From: Gemmatimonadota bacterium
Lineage (GTDB): Bacteria > Latescibacterota > UBA2968 > UBA8231
Direction: 5' to 3'
DNA: 8,075 nucleotides
Assembly: GCA_002712305.1 (NCBI GenBank)
Contig: PATE01000102.1
Coordinates: forward strand, 55,134-63,208
The position numbers were made by a program, and so were the translations under genes. This document shows, piece after piece, positions 1-6,155 of this stretch (positions are counted from its first letter, which is position 1; every line of letters starts with the position of its first letter). Under the pieces are notes generated by a model that worked only from the letters and a program-made list of their open reading frames with translations, did not search any database and was not told the origin of the DNA.

Positions 1-981
1 CTGTTAAGACAGGGCGACGGCGACGGTGCCATGGCCGCCTTCGGCCAGTTGCTGGATCAATACGAGGGATCTCTCTTTGAAATCCCCGTTCGACTCAATC
101 GCGCAACTCATCTGTTTGCCACGGGAAACCTGGACGGAGCGGTGGTCGCTTTTGAAGATCTGCGAACCCGGGGCCTCGACAAGGAACAGGCCTTCTCCGT
201 CAACTTCTATCTGGCGAATGCGCGCTACAGTCTGCGCCAGTTCGAAGAGGCACACCGGCTGTTCGATGAACTGTTGACGAGCGATCCAAACGCACCCGAG
301 CGTGCAGATCTACTCTTCGGTCTGGCGGAGAGCAAATACCAGCTGGGAGATTTCGAGCAAGCCAGTACACAATATCGGCAGATCCTGGCAGAGTTTCCCA
401 ACGAGACGTCGGCCGATGACTCACAATACAATCTGGCTTGGTGTCTGATCGAGCTTGGGCGTGAGGATGAGGCGATGGCCGAATTTGGGCGGATTCTCGA
501 AAACTATCCCGATTCGGAGTTCGCCGCCGCGGCACAATTCACGTTTGGTGACTATGCCTACAATCGGCAGGAGTACTCCGAGGCGCTGAATGCTTACCAA
601 AAAGTGCAGGAAGCCTATCCCGATGCGCCTGTGGCCGCCCAAGTTCCTCGCCTGCTCGACGAGTTGAAGGAGGCGCTCGCCTATCAGGAGTACGAGAAGG
701 GGTTGGAGTTGATGGATCTCGCCGATAGTGGCGGCGGCGAAGCGGACTACCGTCGAGCGATCGAGGTGTTCACACGAGTTCGAGAGGCCTATCCAGGCAC
801 TGAGAGCGAGATTGGGGCGATCAGTAACATGGGGGTTTGCCTCGAGAGCATCGGGCGATGGCAGGATGCGGTCGATCTCTATGACGAGGTCATCGTCCTT
901 TACGAAGAGGAACGGGCCACACGTGAGGCCTTTCAGTTCGCGAAAGCTCACCGAGATTGGATCGTGAGTACCAGACTATGA
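1..981 (+). CDS. TPR-repeat protein, YbgF/CpoB-like, 5' end outside window
   Basis: The reading frame is open from the first base, and the residues before the first ATG (position 31) already look like a TPR helix, so the true start lies upstream and the 326 visible residues are a C-terminal part. About seven to eight TPR-type helical repeats can be followed (roughly residues 31-60, 64-95, 102-135, 139-172, 175-210, 213-265 and 271-303). Several end in a YP turn (ENYPDSEFAAAAQF, QEAYPDAPVAAQ, REAYPGTESE), which is characteristic of the YbgF/CpoB and BamD style of periplasmic TPR protein. Such proteins act as scaffolds; CpoB works with the Tol system and peptidoglycan synthesis, which fits the ExbB/ExbD genes downstream. 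Any signal peptide would lie off the window. The stop codon overlaps an ATG of the next frame (ATGA at 978-981). TPR identity is secure; a CpoB-type role is inference. Confidence 0.88.
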   Translation: MLRQGDGDGAMAAFGQLLDQYEGSLFEIPVRLNRATHLFATGNLDGAVVAFEDLRTRGLDKEQAFSVNFYLANARYSLRQFEEAHRLFDELLTSDPNAPERADLLFGLAESKYQLGDFEQASTQYRQILAEFPNETSADDSQYNLAWCLIELGREDEAMAEFGRILENYPDSEFAAAAQFTFGDYAYNRQEYSEALNAYQKVQEAYPDAPVAAQVPRLLDELKEALAYQEYEKGLELMDLADSGGGEADYRRAIEVFTRVREAYPGTESEIGAISNMGVCLESIGRWQDAVDLYDEVIVLYEEERATREAFQFAKAHRDWIVSTRL

Positions 982-991
982 GCAGGATCGC

Positions 992-1000
992 AAGAGGAGA
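992..1000 (+). promoter_or_regulatory. Ribosome binding site selecting the ATG at 1008
   Basis: The purine run AAGAGGAGA has an AGGAG core at 995-999, eight bases before the ATG at 1008. The two earlier in-frame starts, TTG at 957 and ATG at 978, have only weak matches upstream, so this site decides the start of the DUF5683-like gene. Confidence 0.7.
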
Positions 1001-1007
1001 GCGCCCC

Positions 1008-1553
1008 ATGTGGCGTCGACAAACAACTGTATTTATTGTGTGCCTGGGCCTATTCTGCATGGCATCGGACACGGTGGCTCAGGGACCGGGATTTCAGGTT
1101 CAACGGGATCAGGTATCGGTTGGACAGGCTCGCGTGTTATCCGTCCTTTACCCAGGCTTGGGCCAGCTCGCGGCCGGGAATCGTCAGCGTGGTACCGCGA
1201 TGATTGTTGGACACACGGCCTTTCTAGTCGCCTGGCTGTCGTCGAACAGCGACTTCGGCACGCACGAAGATCAGTTCGAGCTCGAGACCGAGAGATACTT
1301 GGCCTTGCGTGAGGGCGGGAACTTCGCTGATGCCGACGAAGCTTGGCGACGTCTGACGGACCGCAAGGACGACCTGGATCAGGCACATACGGTGAGAGTT
1401 GCATTCGGCGCCCTCACAGCAGCCCTCTATGCCTACAATCTTGTGGATGTCTTCGTCCTGGGCGGCGTCGAACCGAGGCAGCAAAGAGTTTCGTTAGCGC
1501 CGCAAAAGATCGGTGACGCACCCGGTCTGATGCTGGTGGCAAGGTGGCGATGA
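1008..1553 (+). CDS. DUF5683-like membrane protein with signal peptide
   Basis: A protein of 181 residues. The ATG at 1008 is chosen because it has a strong ribosome binding site and begins directly with a signal peptide (basic MWRRQ, then hydrophobic TVFIVCLGLFCMA, with likely cleavage near TVAQ, residues 22-25). In-frame starts at 978 (overlapping the upstream stop as ATGA) and 957 would add 10 or 17 residues. The mature part has the layout I know from DUF5683 proteins: SVLYPGLGQLAAGNRQRG followed by a hydrophobic segment (residues 45-78), a charged stretch with a YLALREGG motif, an RLTDRKDDLDQ segment, a second hydrophobic segment ending YAYNLVDVFV (141-150), and a short C-terminal strand (LMLVARWR). 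DUF5683 has no established biochemical role; it is common in Bacteroidota. The gene sits between the TPR gene and a lipoprotein gene, so an envelope role is likely. The family call rests on pattern memory, not a search. Confidence 0.75.
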   Translation: MWRRQTTVFIVCLGLFCMASDTVAQGPGFQVQRDQVSVGQARVLSVLYPGLGQLAAGNRQRGTAMIVGHTAFLVAWLSSNSDFGTHEDQFELETERYLALREGGNFADADEAWRRLTDRKDDLDQAHTVRVAFGALTAALYAYNLVDVFVLGGVEPRQQRVSLAPQKIGDAPGLMLVARWR

Positions 1554-1942
1554 TGAGCAGACACAAGCTGAAGTGGACGGTTCTGGCCCTCGCCGGTGTG
1601 TTCGCATGGACGGCGTGCAGCAACGATACCAAACTGCCGGCCAACTACCACGACGATGCACTCGGTCAGCCCACGGACGTTGAGTCACTTCTTGAAGGGA
1701 CGGATTTCACGGTCACATGGCAGATGGCATCGACGACGAATGTCGATGGGTATGTCGTGAGCCTCACCGATACCTCGGGAGCTGAAGACACACGGTTTGT
1801 CGACGACGGGGCCGCCACGACCTACGAGGAATCGGGACTGCAGTTGTCCTCCGGCACTTTCTATATCATTCGCCTGTGGGCGGTGGACGACGTCGGGTTC
1901 TTCGGGCCCACGTCTGATCCCGACACACTGGTCGTTCCGTAA
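1550..1942 (+). CDS. Small putative lipoprotein with one fibronectin type III-like domain
   Basis: A protein of 130 residues from the ATG at 1550, which overlaps the upstream TGA by four bases (ATGA at 1550-1553). ATG at 1553 and GTG at 1544 are also possible; AAGG at 1541-1544 can serve as the binding site for either ATG. The N-terminus is a signal sequence (RHKLKW, then TVLALAGVFAW) ending in TAC-SND, with Cys23 the probable lipidated residue. The lipobox is unusual in having Trp at position -3 instead of Leu or another aliphatic residue. Residues about 40-130 follow a fibronectin type III pattern: PTDVESLLEGTDFTVTW, then NVDGYVVSLTD, then TTYEESGLQLSSGTFYIIRL and AVDDVGFFGPTSDP. Such domains usually mediate binding. 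Its position inside the run suggests a small outer-membrane or periplasmic accessory. The FnIII assignment is likely; lipidation is plausible but not certain. Confidence 0.78.
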   Translation: MMSRHKLKWTVLALAGVFAWTACSNDTKLPANYHDDALGQPTDVESLLEGTDFTVTWQMASTTNVDGYVVSLTDTSGAEDTRFVDDGAATTYEESGLQLSSGTFYIIRLWAVDDVGFFGPTSDPDTLVVP

Positions 1943-1965
1943 CGACGAAGAACAGGCATAAATCC

Positions 1966-3198
1966 ATGGCTTCCGCTCCAGGCCGTTTCTCCTCACCCTC
2001 TGATCGAATCAATTTCGGCCGACTCCTTGTCGAGACGCGCCGGCTGGCGATCTACGGGTTGCTCATCGCATCTATGATGTTGAGCGGGGGAATCGTCTAC
2101 AGCATCTACTACGCCGCCGAGCGAACGCCACCTCCACCGGCATTGACCCGTCTTGTGATTCGGAAACCGCGATCCACGAAGCAGTTCGTCCTCAAACGGC
2201 AGAGACTGCGTCCTCGTGCGATGACGAAAGAAGTGACCGCCCTGCGTCCACGCCTCCAAAGACCTGCACCGAGATTGCAGGGACTCAGTGGGCTCGGGCG
2301 CGTGCAGAGTTTCGACTATGCCCTCGACTCCGACGTCGGGCTCCGCCTCGACACGGGGCCGATCGAGTTGAGCGCCACACGCATCGCGGGCACCAAGGAG
2401 CCCGAAAAGCGCATCGCCATGCGTGAAGAACTCATCGACCTGCGTGCTCTCGATACCGGGAAATTCAAGGGCCTGATCATTCAAGACCCGTCAGATCGCC
2501 GCAACGTGCGCGGGTTTGTCTATCTGGGAACAGCGTGGGCCACGGATCTGGAGCCGACCTTCGATTCAGCTGCCAAAGCCGTGCCAAATCTCGTTCGGGC
2601 CCTCAACGAGCATACGGGGATTACGGCCAAGGTCGACGCTCATCTCTTCGTCGATTCGCAGGCCCTGTTTCGCACGCCGTTCGTATTTCTCACGGCCCAG
2701 GAAGCCTTTGAACTCACTGCCCGTGAGATCGAGAATCTCGGTGAATATATGCGTCGTGGGGGGTTCGTCTTTACAGACAACGCCAATCCCACACAGGAAT
2801 TCAGCCAGGCCGAAGCGGCCTTGCGTCGGGTTTTCCGTGATGCTCTGCGAGGCGATGGCGTCTTACAGATCATTCCCAACGACCATCCGATTTTCCACAC
2901 TTACTACGACTTTGACGGTCCACCGGTCGGCTCAGAATTGCAGGTCGGTGGACGCTCGGCACAGCGTGGCCGTGAACGCGTAACGCAGGCACGGTCGTCC
3001 TACCATCTCGAGGGAATTTTCCTCGACGGCCGATTGGTGGCCATATACTCCGACAAGGGGTATGTCCATACCTGGGCGAGGAACTTCGGCAATGAACCAC
3101 AGTTGAGGTTCGGTATCAACGCCGTCATCTTCGCCCTCACCCAAGAGGGTTCGATTGCGCAGCAGCAGATCGACTTCTACAGCGAAGGGAGTGGCTGA
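1966..3198 (+). CDS. Membrane-anchored DUF4159 domain protein
   Basis: A protein of 410 residues starting at ATG 1966, with a modest CAGG site upstream. After a cytoplasmic N-terminus there is one transmembrane helix (about residues 27-50, LAIYGLLIASMMLSGGIVYS), then TPPPP (54-58) and a long basic linker rich in Arg, Lys and Pro (60-105). The C-terminal half (about 168-397) matches DUF4159: ALFRTPFVFLTAQEAFELT (233-251), YMRRGGFVFTDN (261-272), the hallmark NDHPIFHTYY (305-314), LEGIFLDGRLVAIYSDKG (348-365) and RFGINAVIFALTQEG (381-395). As I recall, DUF4159 has a fold related to class I glutamine amidotransferases, but no activity is established and I see no obvious catalytic triad. The anchor plus proline-containing basic spacer resembles the layout of TonB-like proteins, and an ExbB/ExbD motor lies downstream, so it could couple the motor to the periplasm. 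That role is inference; the domain call is firm. Confidence 0.87.
   Translation: MASAPGRFSSPSDRINFGRLLVETRRLAIYGLLIASMMLSGGIVYSIYYAAERTPPPPALTRLVIRKPRSTKQFVLKRQRLRPRAMTKEVTALRPRLQRPAPRLQGLSGLGRVQSFDYALDSDVGLRLDTGPIELSATRIAGTKEPEKRIAMREELIDLRALDTGKFKGLIIQDPSDRRNVRGFVYLGTAWATDLEPTFDSAAKAVPNLVRALNEHTGITAKVDAHLFVDSQALFRTPFVFLTAQEAFELTAREIENLGEYMRRGGFVFTDNANPTQEFSQAEAALRRVFRDALRGDGVLQIIPNDHPIFHTYYDFDGPPVGSELQVGGRSAQRGRERVTQARSSYHLEGIFLDGRLVAIYSDKGYVHTWARNFGNEPQLRFGINAVIFALTQEGSIAQQQIDFYSEGSG
3185..3191 (+). promoter_or_regulatory. Ribosome binding site for the GTG at 3200
   Basis: AAGGGAG lies eight bases before GTG 3200 and is embedded in the last codons of the DUF4159 gene. It favours GTG 3200 over the in-frame GTG at 3191 and over the ATG at 3155, which would both put the lipoprotein signal too far from the N-terminus. 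Confidence 0.65.
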
Positions 3199-3199
3199 C

Positions 3200-3952
3200 G
3201 TGCACAAGAGCGCCATCGCCGGGTTGGCGGTGCTCGTCCTCGGGGCGTGCAGTGTCACCCTGCCACAAATCAAGTACAGCAGCACACTGGCTGCCTCGGC
3301 ACAGGCTGAGTCAGCTGATATCGAGCAGAATGAGACCGGTGCGGCATATGTCATCGAGGGACTGCGGGTGCAGGTTGAGCCCCTCACCGACGAACGGCTC
3401 AATACTCTGTTCCCCAGTGATTCGGAGAGAGGTCGTTTCTCGACGAATCCCTACACCTATGGGAACTGGGTCGATCCACTGTTGGGCTACACACCGGTGC
3501 GATTCACCGTCTTTCGTATCACGATTACGAACGATATCTACGCCAAGGTTCTGTTGGACCCCCTCAAGGCGGTCTTGCATACAAATCGAGGCGAAACTCT
3601 GAATAGCTATGGCATCCCATCGTGGTCGCCGCATAACAGCTTCGAGCGCTACTATCGGGCGCTGAGAGGCCAGAGTGGCAACGAGTTCTATCGATTCGAC
3701 CTGCGAATGGGAAACGTGCGGAGCACGGCCTACCTGGAAGACACGCGAGTCTTCAAGGGGGAGTCCTATGGTGGACTCATCGCCTTCGATCCGCTCGCGG
3801 AGGACGTGACCCAGGTTCGACTCGTGCTTAAGGACTTTGTATTGCGGTTTGACGCATCGGGACAACCACTTGAGGAAGTAGACGTCACGATGGACTTCGA
3901 CCGCACACTGGACGTGCACGAAGTGCAGGTGGCCGCTGGCGCCGAGGAATAA
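3200..3952 (+). CDS. Uncharacterised lipoprotein, probable beta-sandwich
   Basis: A protein of 250 residues from GTG 3200, one base after the preceding stop. With this start the N-terminus is a textbook lipoprotein signal: MHK, a hydrophobic stretch (SAIAGLAVLVL) and the lipobox LGAC with Cys17. The residue after Cys is Ser, so by the E. coli rule it would go to the outer membrane, although that rule may not hold in this organism. I do not recognise the family. The body looks beta-rich: VIEGLRVQVEPL (51-62), RFTVFRITITNDIYAKVLLDP (101-121; two strands around a short turn), NEFYRFDLRM (161-170), GGLIAFDPL (191-199), then VRLVLKDFVLRFDASG (206-221). The 101-121 stretch with its N-x-x-x-x-V-x-L-D-P layout recalls Ig-like domains of envelope lipoproteins. 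A conserved-looking aromatic segment (NSYGIPSWSPHNSFERYY, 135-152) may be a binding surface. Its last codons, GAG GAA, provide the next gene's ribosome binding site. Confidence 0.85.
   Translation: MHKSAIAGLAVLVLGACSVTLPQIKYSSTLAASAQAESADIEQNETGAAYVIEGLRVQVEPLTDERLNTLFPSDSERGRFSTNPYTYGNWVDPLLGYTPVRFTVFRITITNDIYAKVLLDPLKAVLHTNRGETLNSYGIPSWSPHNSFERYYRALRGQSGNEFYRFDLRMGNVRSTAYLEDTRVFKGESYGGLIAFDPLAEDVTQVRLVLKDFVLRFDASGQPLEEVDVTMDFDRTLDVHEVQVAAGAEE
3944..3949 (+). promoter_or_regulatory. Ribosome binding site for the GTG at 3960
   Basis: GAGGAA, the last two sense codons (Glu-Glu) of the lipoprotein gene, ends ten bases before GTG 3960. It supports this non-ATG start, which also gives a clean signal peptide. 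Confidence 0.55.
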
Positions 3953-3959
3953 CCGTCGC

Positions 3960-4907
3960 GTGCGGCGAGCCTTGGTCGCACACTGGGTCGTCCTGCTCGG
4001 CGTTCTGTCGCCGTTGGCCGTAGCTGCCAATGAAGGGCCCCGACTGGCGATCCTGAGCTTTGGTGACGAAGCAGGGTTCCAGGGAACCTGGGATCTGAGT
4101 GAGGATGTGCCGCGGTCACTTGCGGATCATCTGATGGCTCTTTCGTCATTGCGAATCATTGACGCCGACAGCGCGAGGAGCGCTGAACGGGCCGCAAGAG
4201 ATGCTGGAGACAGCGGGATACCGTTGGCTGCGGCGGTAGGACGAGCCCTGAACGCTGACTACGTACTACGGGGCGTTGTCACCGCCTGTGGGATTCGACG
4301 GGTTGTGGCGGGGGATCCGAACCTTGGAGGCTACCGCTCGTTCACCTACTCGGTGGGTTTGGAACAGGTCGAACTCACGCGAACGACGACGGCATCGGTG
4401 GTGCGCACCTTAAGTGTGGTACGAGACAGTGTGATGCGGCCCCTTGAGTTGAATCTCTTCGGGCGACCCACATCGCACGACAAAGAGTTTGAAGCGCTGC
4501 TGAAGATCGATTTCGGAGGGGAGGCCTTCGACGAGTTGCCATTTGGACATTTCGTCCGAGGTGCCCTCGACGATCTGGCGTCCGACGTTGTCAGCACGAT
4601 CTATGATCGTCGTCCCCTGATTCTGAGCCGGGAGGGGGCTCGAGTGCTCGCCGTGGATGAGGAGCAGATTTTCATCGGCATCGGCGTGGATGACTACCTC
4701 GAGATCGGAGACGTTGTCCCGATCCTCGATGACGAAGGACATCGAGTCGGCCTCGTAGAGGTCGTCGAGATGATCGGCCCGCATCTGTCGAGCGCGAACC
4801 TGCTCGAATCGGCGGGTGATACCGAGAATGGGGTGGTCGAGCTGGGTCAGAGGTTTGGCCAGCGCCTGGCACCCGATGCAGCCGCAGCAAGCACCAAGAA
4901 GGACTGA
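3960..4907 (+). CDS. Secreted CsgG/FlgT-like protein
   Basis: A protein of 315 residues from GTG 3960, seven bases after the preceding stop. It begins with a signal peptide (MRRALVAHW, then VVLLGVLSPLAVAA, cleavage near residue 22-23) that has no lipobox Cys, unlike true CsgG. Residues about 28-110 have the CsgG/TolB-N-terminal-type fold pattern: RLAILSFGDEAG, DVPRSLADHLMALSSLRIIDAD, then AAAVGRALNADYVLRGVV, the usual layout in which a family protein senses or binds a partner. A middle part (125-165) resembles the CsgG beta region, and DELPFGHFVRGALDDLASDV (191-210) resembles the helix near the end of the CsgG core. Residues about 218-285 (LILSREGARVLAVDEEQIFIGIG... LEIGDVVPIL... GLVEVVEMIG) match the small beta-barrel domain seen at the C-terminus of FlgT. 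The tail is Ala/Lys-rich. Likely periplasmic or outer-membrane-associated, next to the motor genes. The pore function of CsgG should not be assumed. Confidence 0.78.
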   Translation: MRRALVAHWVVLLGVLSPLAVAANEGPRLAILSFGDEAGFQGTWDLSEDVPRSLADHLMALSSLRIIDADSARSAERAARDAGDSGIPLAAAVGRALNADYVLRGVVTACGIRRVVAGDPNLGGYRSFTYSVGLEQVELTRTTTASVVRTLSVVRDSVMRPLELNLFGRPTSHDKEFEALLKIDFGGEAFDELPFGHFVRGALDDLASDVVSTIYDRRPLILSREGARVLAVDEEQIFIGIGVDDYLEIGDVVPILDDEGHRVGLVEVVEMIGPHLSSANLLESAGDTENGVVELGQRFGQRLAPDAAAASTKKD

Positions 4908-4988
4908 CGAATCACCACGGATTTGACCTGCTCGTAGGGACAGACCCCCTGCGGGAATGAGATCAGGGTAACTCGAAGGAGTCACGAC
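4908..4988 (+). other. 81-base gap before the motor genes
   Basis: This is the only sizeable non-coding stretch inside the run. A TTGACC at 4923-4928 resembles a -35 box, but no convincing -10 element follows at the right distance. A weak AGGG/CCCT hairpin (4936-4939 with 4947-4950, seven-base loop) is too short to be a terminator. The gap may allow separate expression of the ExbB/ExbD genes, or may simply hold the strong ribosome binding site at its end. Confidence 0.4.
4975..4981 (+). promoter_or_regulatory. Strong ribosome binding site for the exbB-like gene
   Basis: GAAGGAG sits seven bases before ATG 4989. It is the best match to the anti-Shine-Dalgarno sequence in the window, consistent with the channel subunit being needed in excess over the ExbD subunits. 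Confidence 0.8.
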
Positions 4989-5723
4989 ATGTGGGAGACA
5001 ATTCAGAGCGGCGGCCCGCTCATGGTTCCACTCATTCTTGCCGCCGTCCTCGTCGTCGCCTATTCCATCGAACGATTCTGGGTTCTGAGCCAGATGCCTT
5101 CGGCGGAAGAGGCGAAACAGCAGCTCGACGCACTTGAGGCCGCGCTAAGCCGTGGCGGTCAGGAGGCGGCTGCTTCAGCGTGCGACGAGGGAAAAGGTGT
5201 GCTGAACTTCGTTTTCGCACGCATCCTCAGGAGGCACAACGCCCTGATGATCGAGCAGCGCGAGTTCCGCGATACCAACGAAGAGATCATTCGCCGTGCC
5301 GAGATGGGTGGCTCGGGTGAAATGGGTCGCTTCATGGTTATGCAGCAGGAACTGGCCGATCTGAAGCAGGAACTCGTGATCGAGACCGAGGAGGCGGCAC
5401 GCGGCTATTTGGGCCGGCATCTCGCGCTTCTCAATACGATCGGCAACATTGCACCCCTGCTGGGTCTGCTTGGAACGATTACCGGTATGATCGTTGCCTT
5501 CGAATCCATCGCCGTTGCAGGCGCTGGCGATCCGCGGGTCGTGGCCGGTGGTATTTCACAGGCACTGGTCACCACAGCCTCGGGCCTGGTTATCGCCATT
5601 CCGACGATCGTTTCGTATCGATATCTGGCTCGCAAGGCCGAGTCTCTGCTCGAGACGGTGGAGGTCTACGGCCACGCTTTCGCCAACAGCCTGATCATGA
5701 CCACCCAGGCCAGTGGTGAGTAG
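4989..5723 (+). CDS. exbB: ExbB/TolQ/MotA-family proton channel protein
   Basis: A protein of 244 residues, the same length as E. coli ExbB. It forms the inner-membrane channel that, with ExbD-type partners, turns proton flow into mechanical work. Three membrane helices are visible: about 11-32 (LMVPLILAAVLVVAYSIERF), 145-172 and 187-212. The family signatures are APLLGLLGTITGMIVAF (155-171) and GISQALVTTASGLVIAIP (188-205). Thr163 and Thr196 correspond to the conserved pore threonines (T148 and T181 in E. coli ExbB). The position of E. coli Glu176 is Gln191 here. A long charged cytoplasmic loop lies between helices 1 and 2 (about 33-144), as expected. Two ExbD genes follow, nine bases downstream. 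Which pathway it serves (Tol, TonB-like, gliding-like) cannot be told from the protein; exbB is used in the family sense only. Confidence 0.95.
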   Translation: MWETIQSGGPLMVPLILAAVLVVAYSIERFWVLSQMPSAEEAKQQLDALEAALSRGGQEAAASACDEGKGVLNFVFARILRRHNALMIEQREFRDTNEEIIRRAEMGGSGEMGRFMVMQQELADLKQELVIETEEAARGYLGRHLALLNTIGNIAPLLGLLGTITGMIVAFESIAVAGAGDPRVVAGGISQALVTTASGLVIAIPTIVSYRYLARKAESLLETVEVYGHAFANSLIMTTQASGE

Positions 5724-5732
5724 GTAGAGACC

Positions 5733-6149
5733 ATGGCACGCCACCGCGTTCGGCACGGACAAGTTCTGCTCGATGAGACCGAGCCTGATCTGACACCGCT
5801 GGTGGACTGCGTCTTCCTGTTGCTCGTGTTCTTCATGGTGACCACCGTGTTCCTGCACACCAAGGGACTCGAGGTAGACATGCCGAGCCAGAGTGATGCG
5901 CAGGAGGAGCAGAAGAAGGACATCAACATCTTCATCGATGATCGAGGCAAGATTCAGATCAAAGGGGTGGACGTGGAGCCCGCGCAGTTGGGCGAACGTC
6001 TGGCCAAGGCGATGGAGGAAGCGAACAACAAGAACATCATTATCAATGGTGACGGGGACTGTCCACAGAGATACGTCGTCTTTGTTGTCGATGAAGCACG
6101 TGCCGTCGGCGTCGAAGGAATTGCCTTCGCCCGCGAGCAGGAGGAATAG
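5733..6149 (+). CDS. exbD: ExbD/TolR-family motor subunit, first copy
   Basis: A protein of 138 residues, near the usual 135-145 for the family. A short basic cytoplasmic N-terminus (MARHRVRHGQ) is followed by the family motif DLTPLVDCVFLLLVFFMVTT (19-38), a single membrane helix carrying Asp25, the residue that is protonated and released in ExbD, TolR and MotB. The periplasmic part (about 45-138) has the ExbD fold pattern: INIFIDDRGKIQIKG, then NIIINGDGDCPQRYVVFVVDEARAVGVEGIAFA. It starts nine bases after the exbB-like gene; GGTGAG at 5715-5720 and AGGTAGAG around the stop give only a modest ribosome binding site. Its final GAG GAA codons form the ribosome binding site of the second copy. 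It lacks the peptidoglycan-binding OmpA-like domain of MotB, so it belongs to the ExbD/TolR type. Confidence 0.94.
   Translation: MARHRVRHGQVLLDETEPDLTPLVDCVFLLLVFFMVTTVFLHTKGLEVDMPSQSDAQEEQKKDINIFIDDRGKIQIKGVDVEPAQLGERLAKAMEEANNKNIIINGDGDCPQRYVVFVVDEARAVGVEGIAFAREQEE
6141..6146 (+). promoter_or_regulatory. Ribosome binding site for the second exbD-like gene
   Basis: GAGGAA, encoding the terminal Glu-Glu of the first ExbD copy, lies nine bases before ATG 6156. The arrangement would favour coupled translation of the two ExbD subunits. Confidence 0.6.
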
Positions 6150-6155
6150 GGCCGC

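Noticed and set aside
31-33. ATG at 31 as the start of the first TPR gene
   Set aside because: The frame is open to base 1 and the upstream residues continue the TPR helix pattern, so this is an internal Met.
421-951. Long antisense open frame opposite the TPR gene (176 codons)
   Set aside because: It has no recognisable domain and lies fully opposite a clear TPR protein; such frames are expected in GC-rich coding DNA.
957-1007. Longer forms of the DUF5683-like protein starting at TTG 957 or ATG 978
   Set aside because: Both lack a good ribosome binding site and would add a charged stretch ahead of a signal peptide that fits perfectly from ATG 1008. ATG 978 remains possible because it overlaps the upstream stop as ATGA.
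3311-4030. Long antisense open frame of 239 codons opposite the lipoprotein and CsgG/FlgT-like genes
   Set aside because: It spans a junction of two well-supported genes, has no signal peptide or motif, and no ribosome binding site stands out.
4923-4928. TTGACC resembling a -35 promoter box
   Set aside because: No acceptable -10 hexamer at 16-18 bases downstream; the sigma factor preferences of this organism are unknown.
4936-4950. Possible hairpin AGGG/CCCT in the gap before the exbB-like gene
   Set aside because: Only four pairs with a seven-base loop and no T run; such structures are expected by chance.
4410-4985. Antisense open frame of 191 codons opposite the CsgG/FlgT-like gene and the gap
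   Set aside because: No domain or composition typical of a real protein; it mirrors the sense codons of the supported gene.
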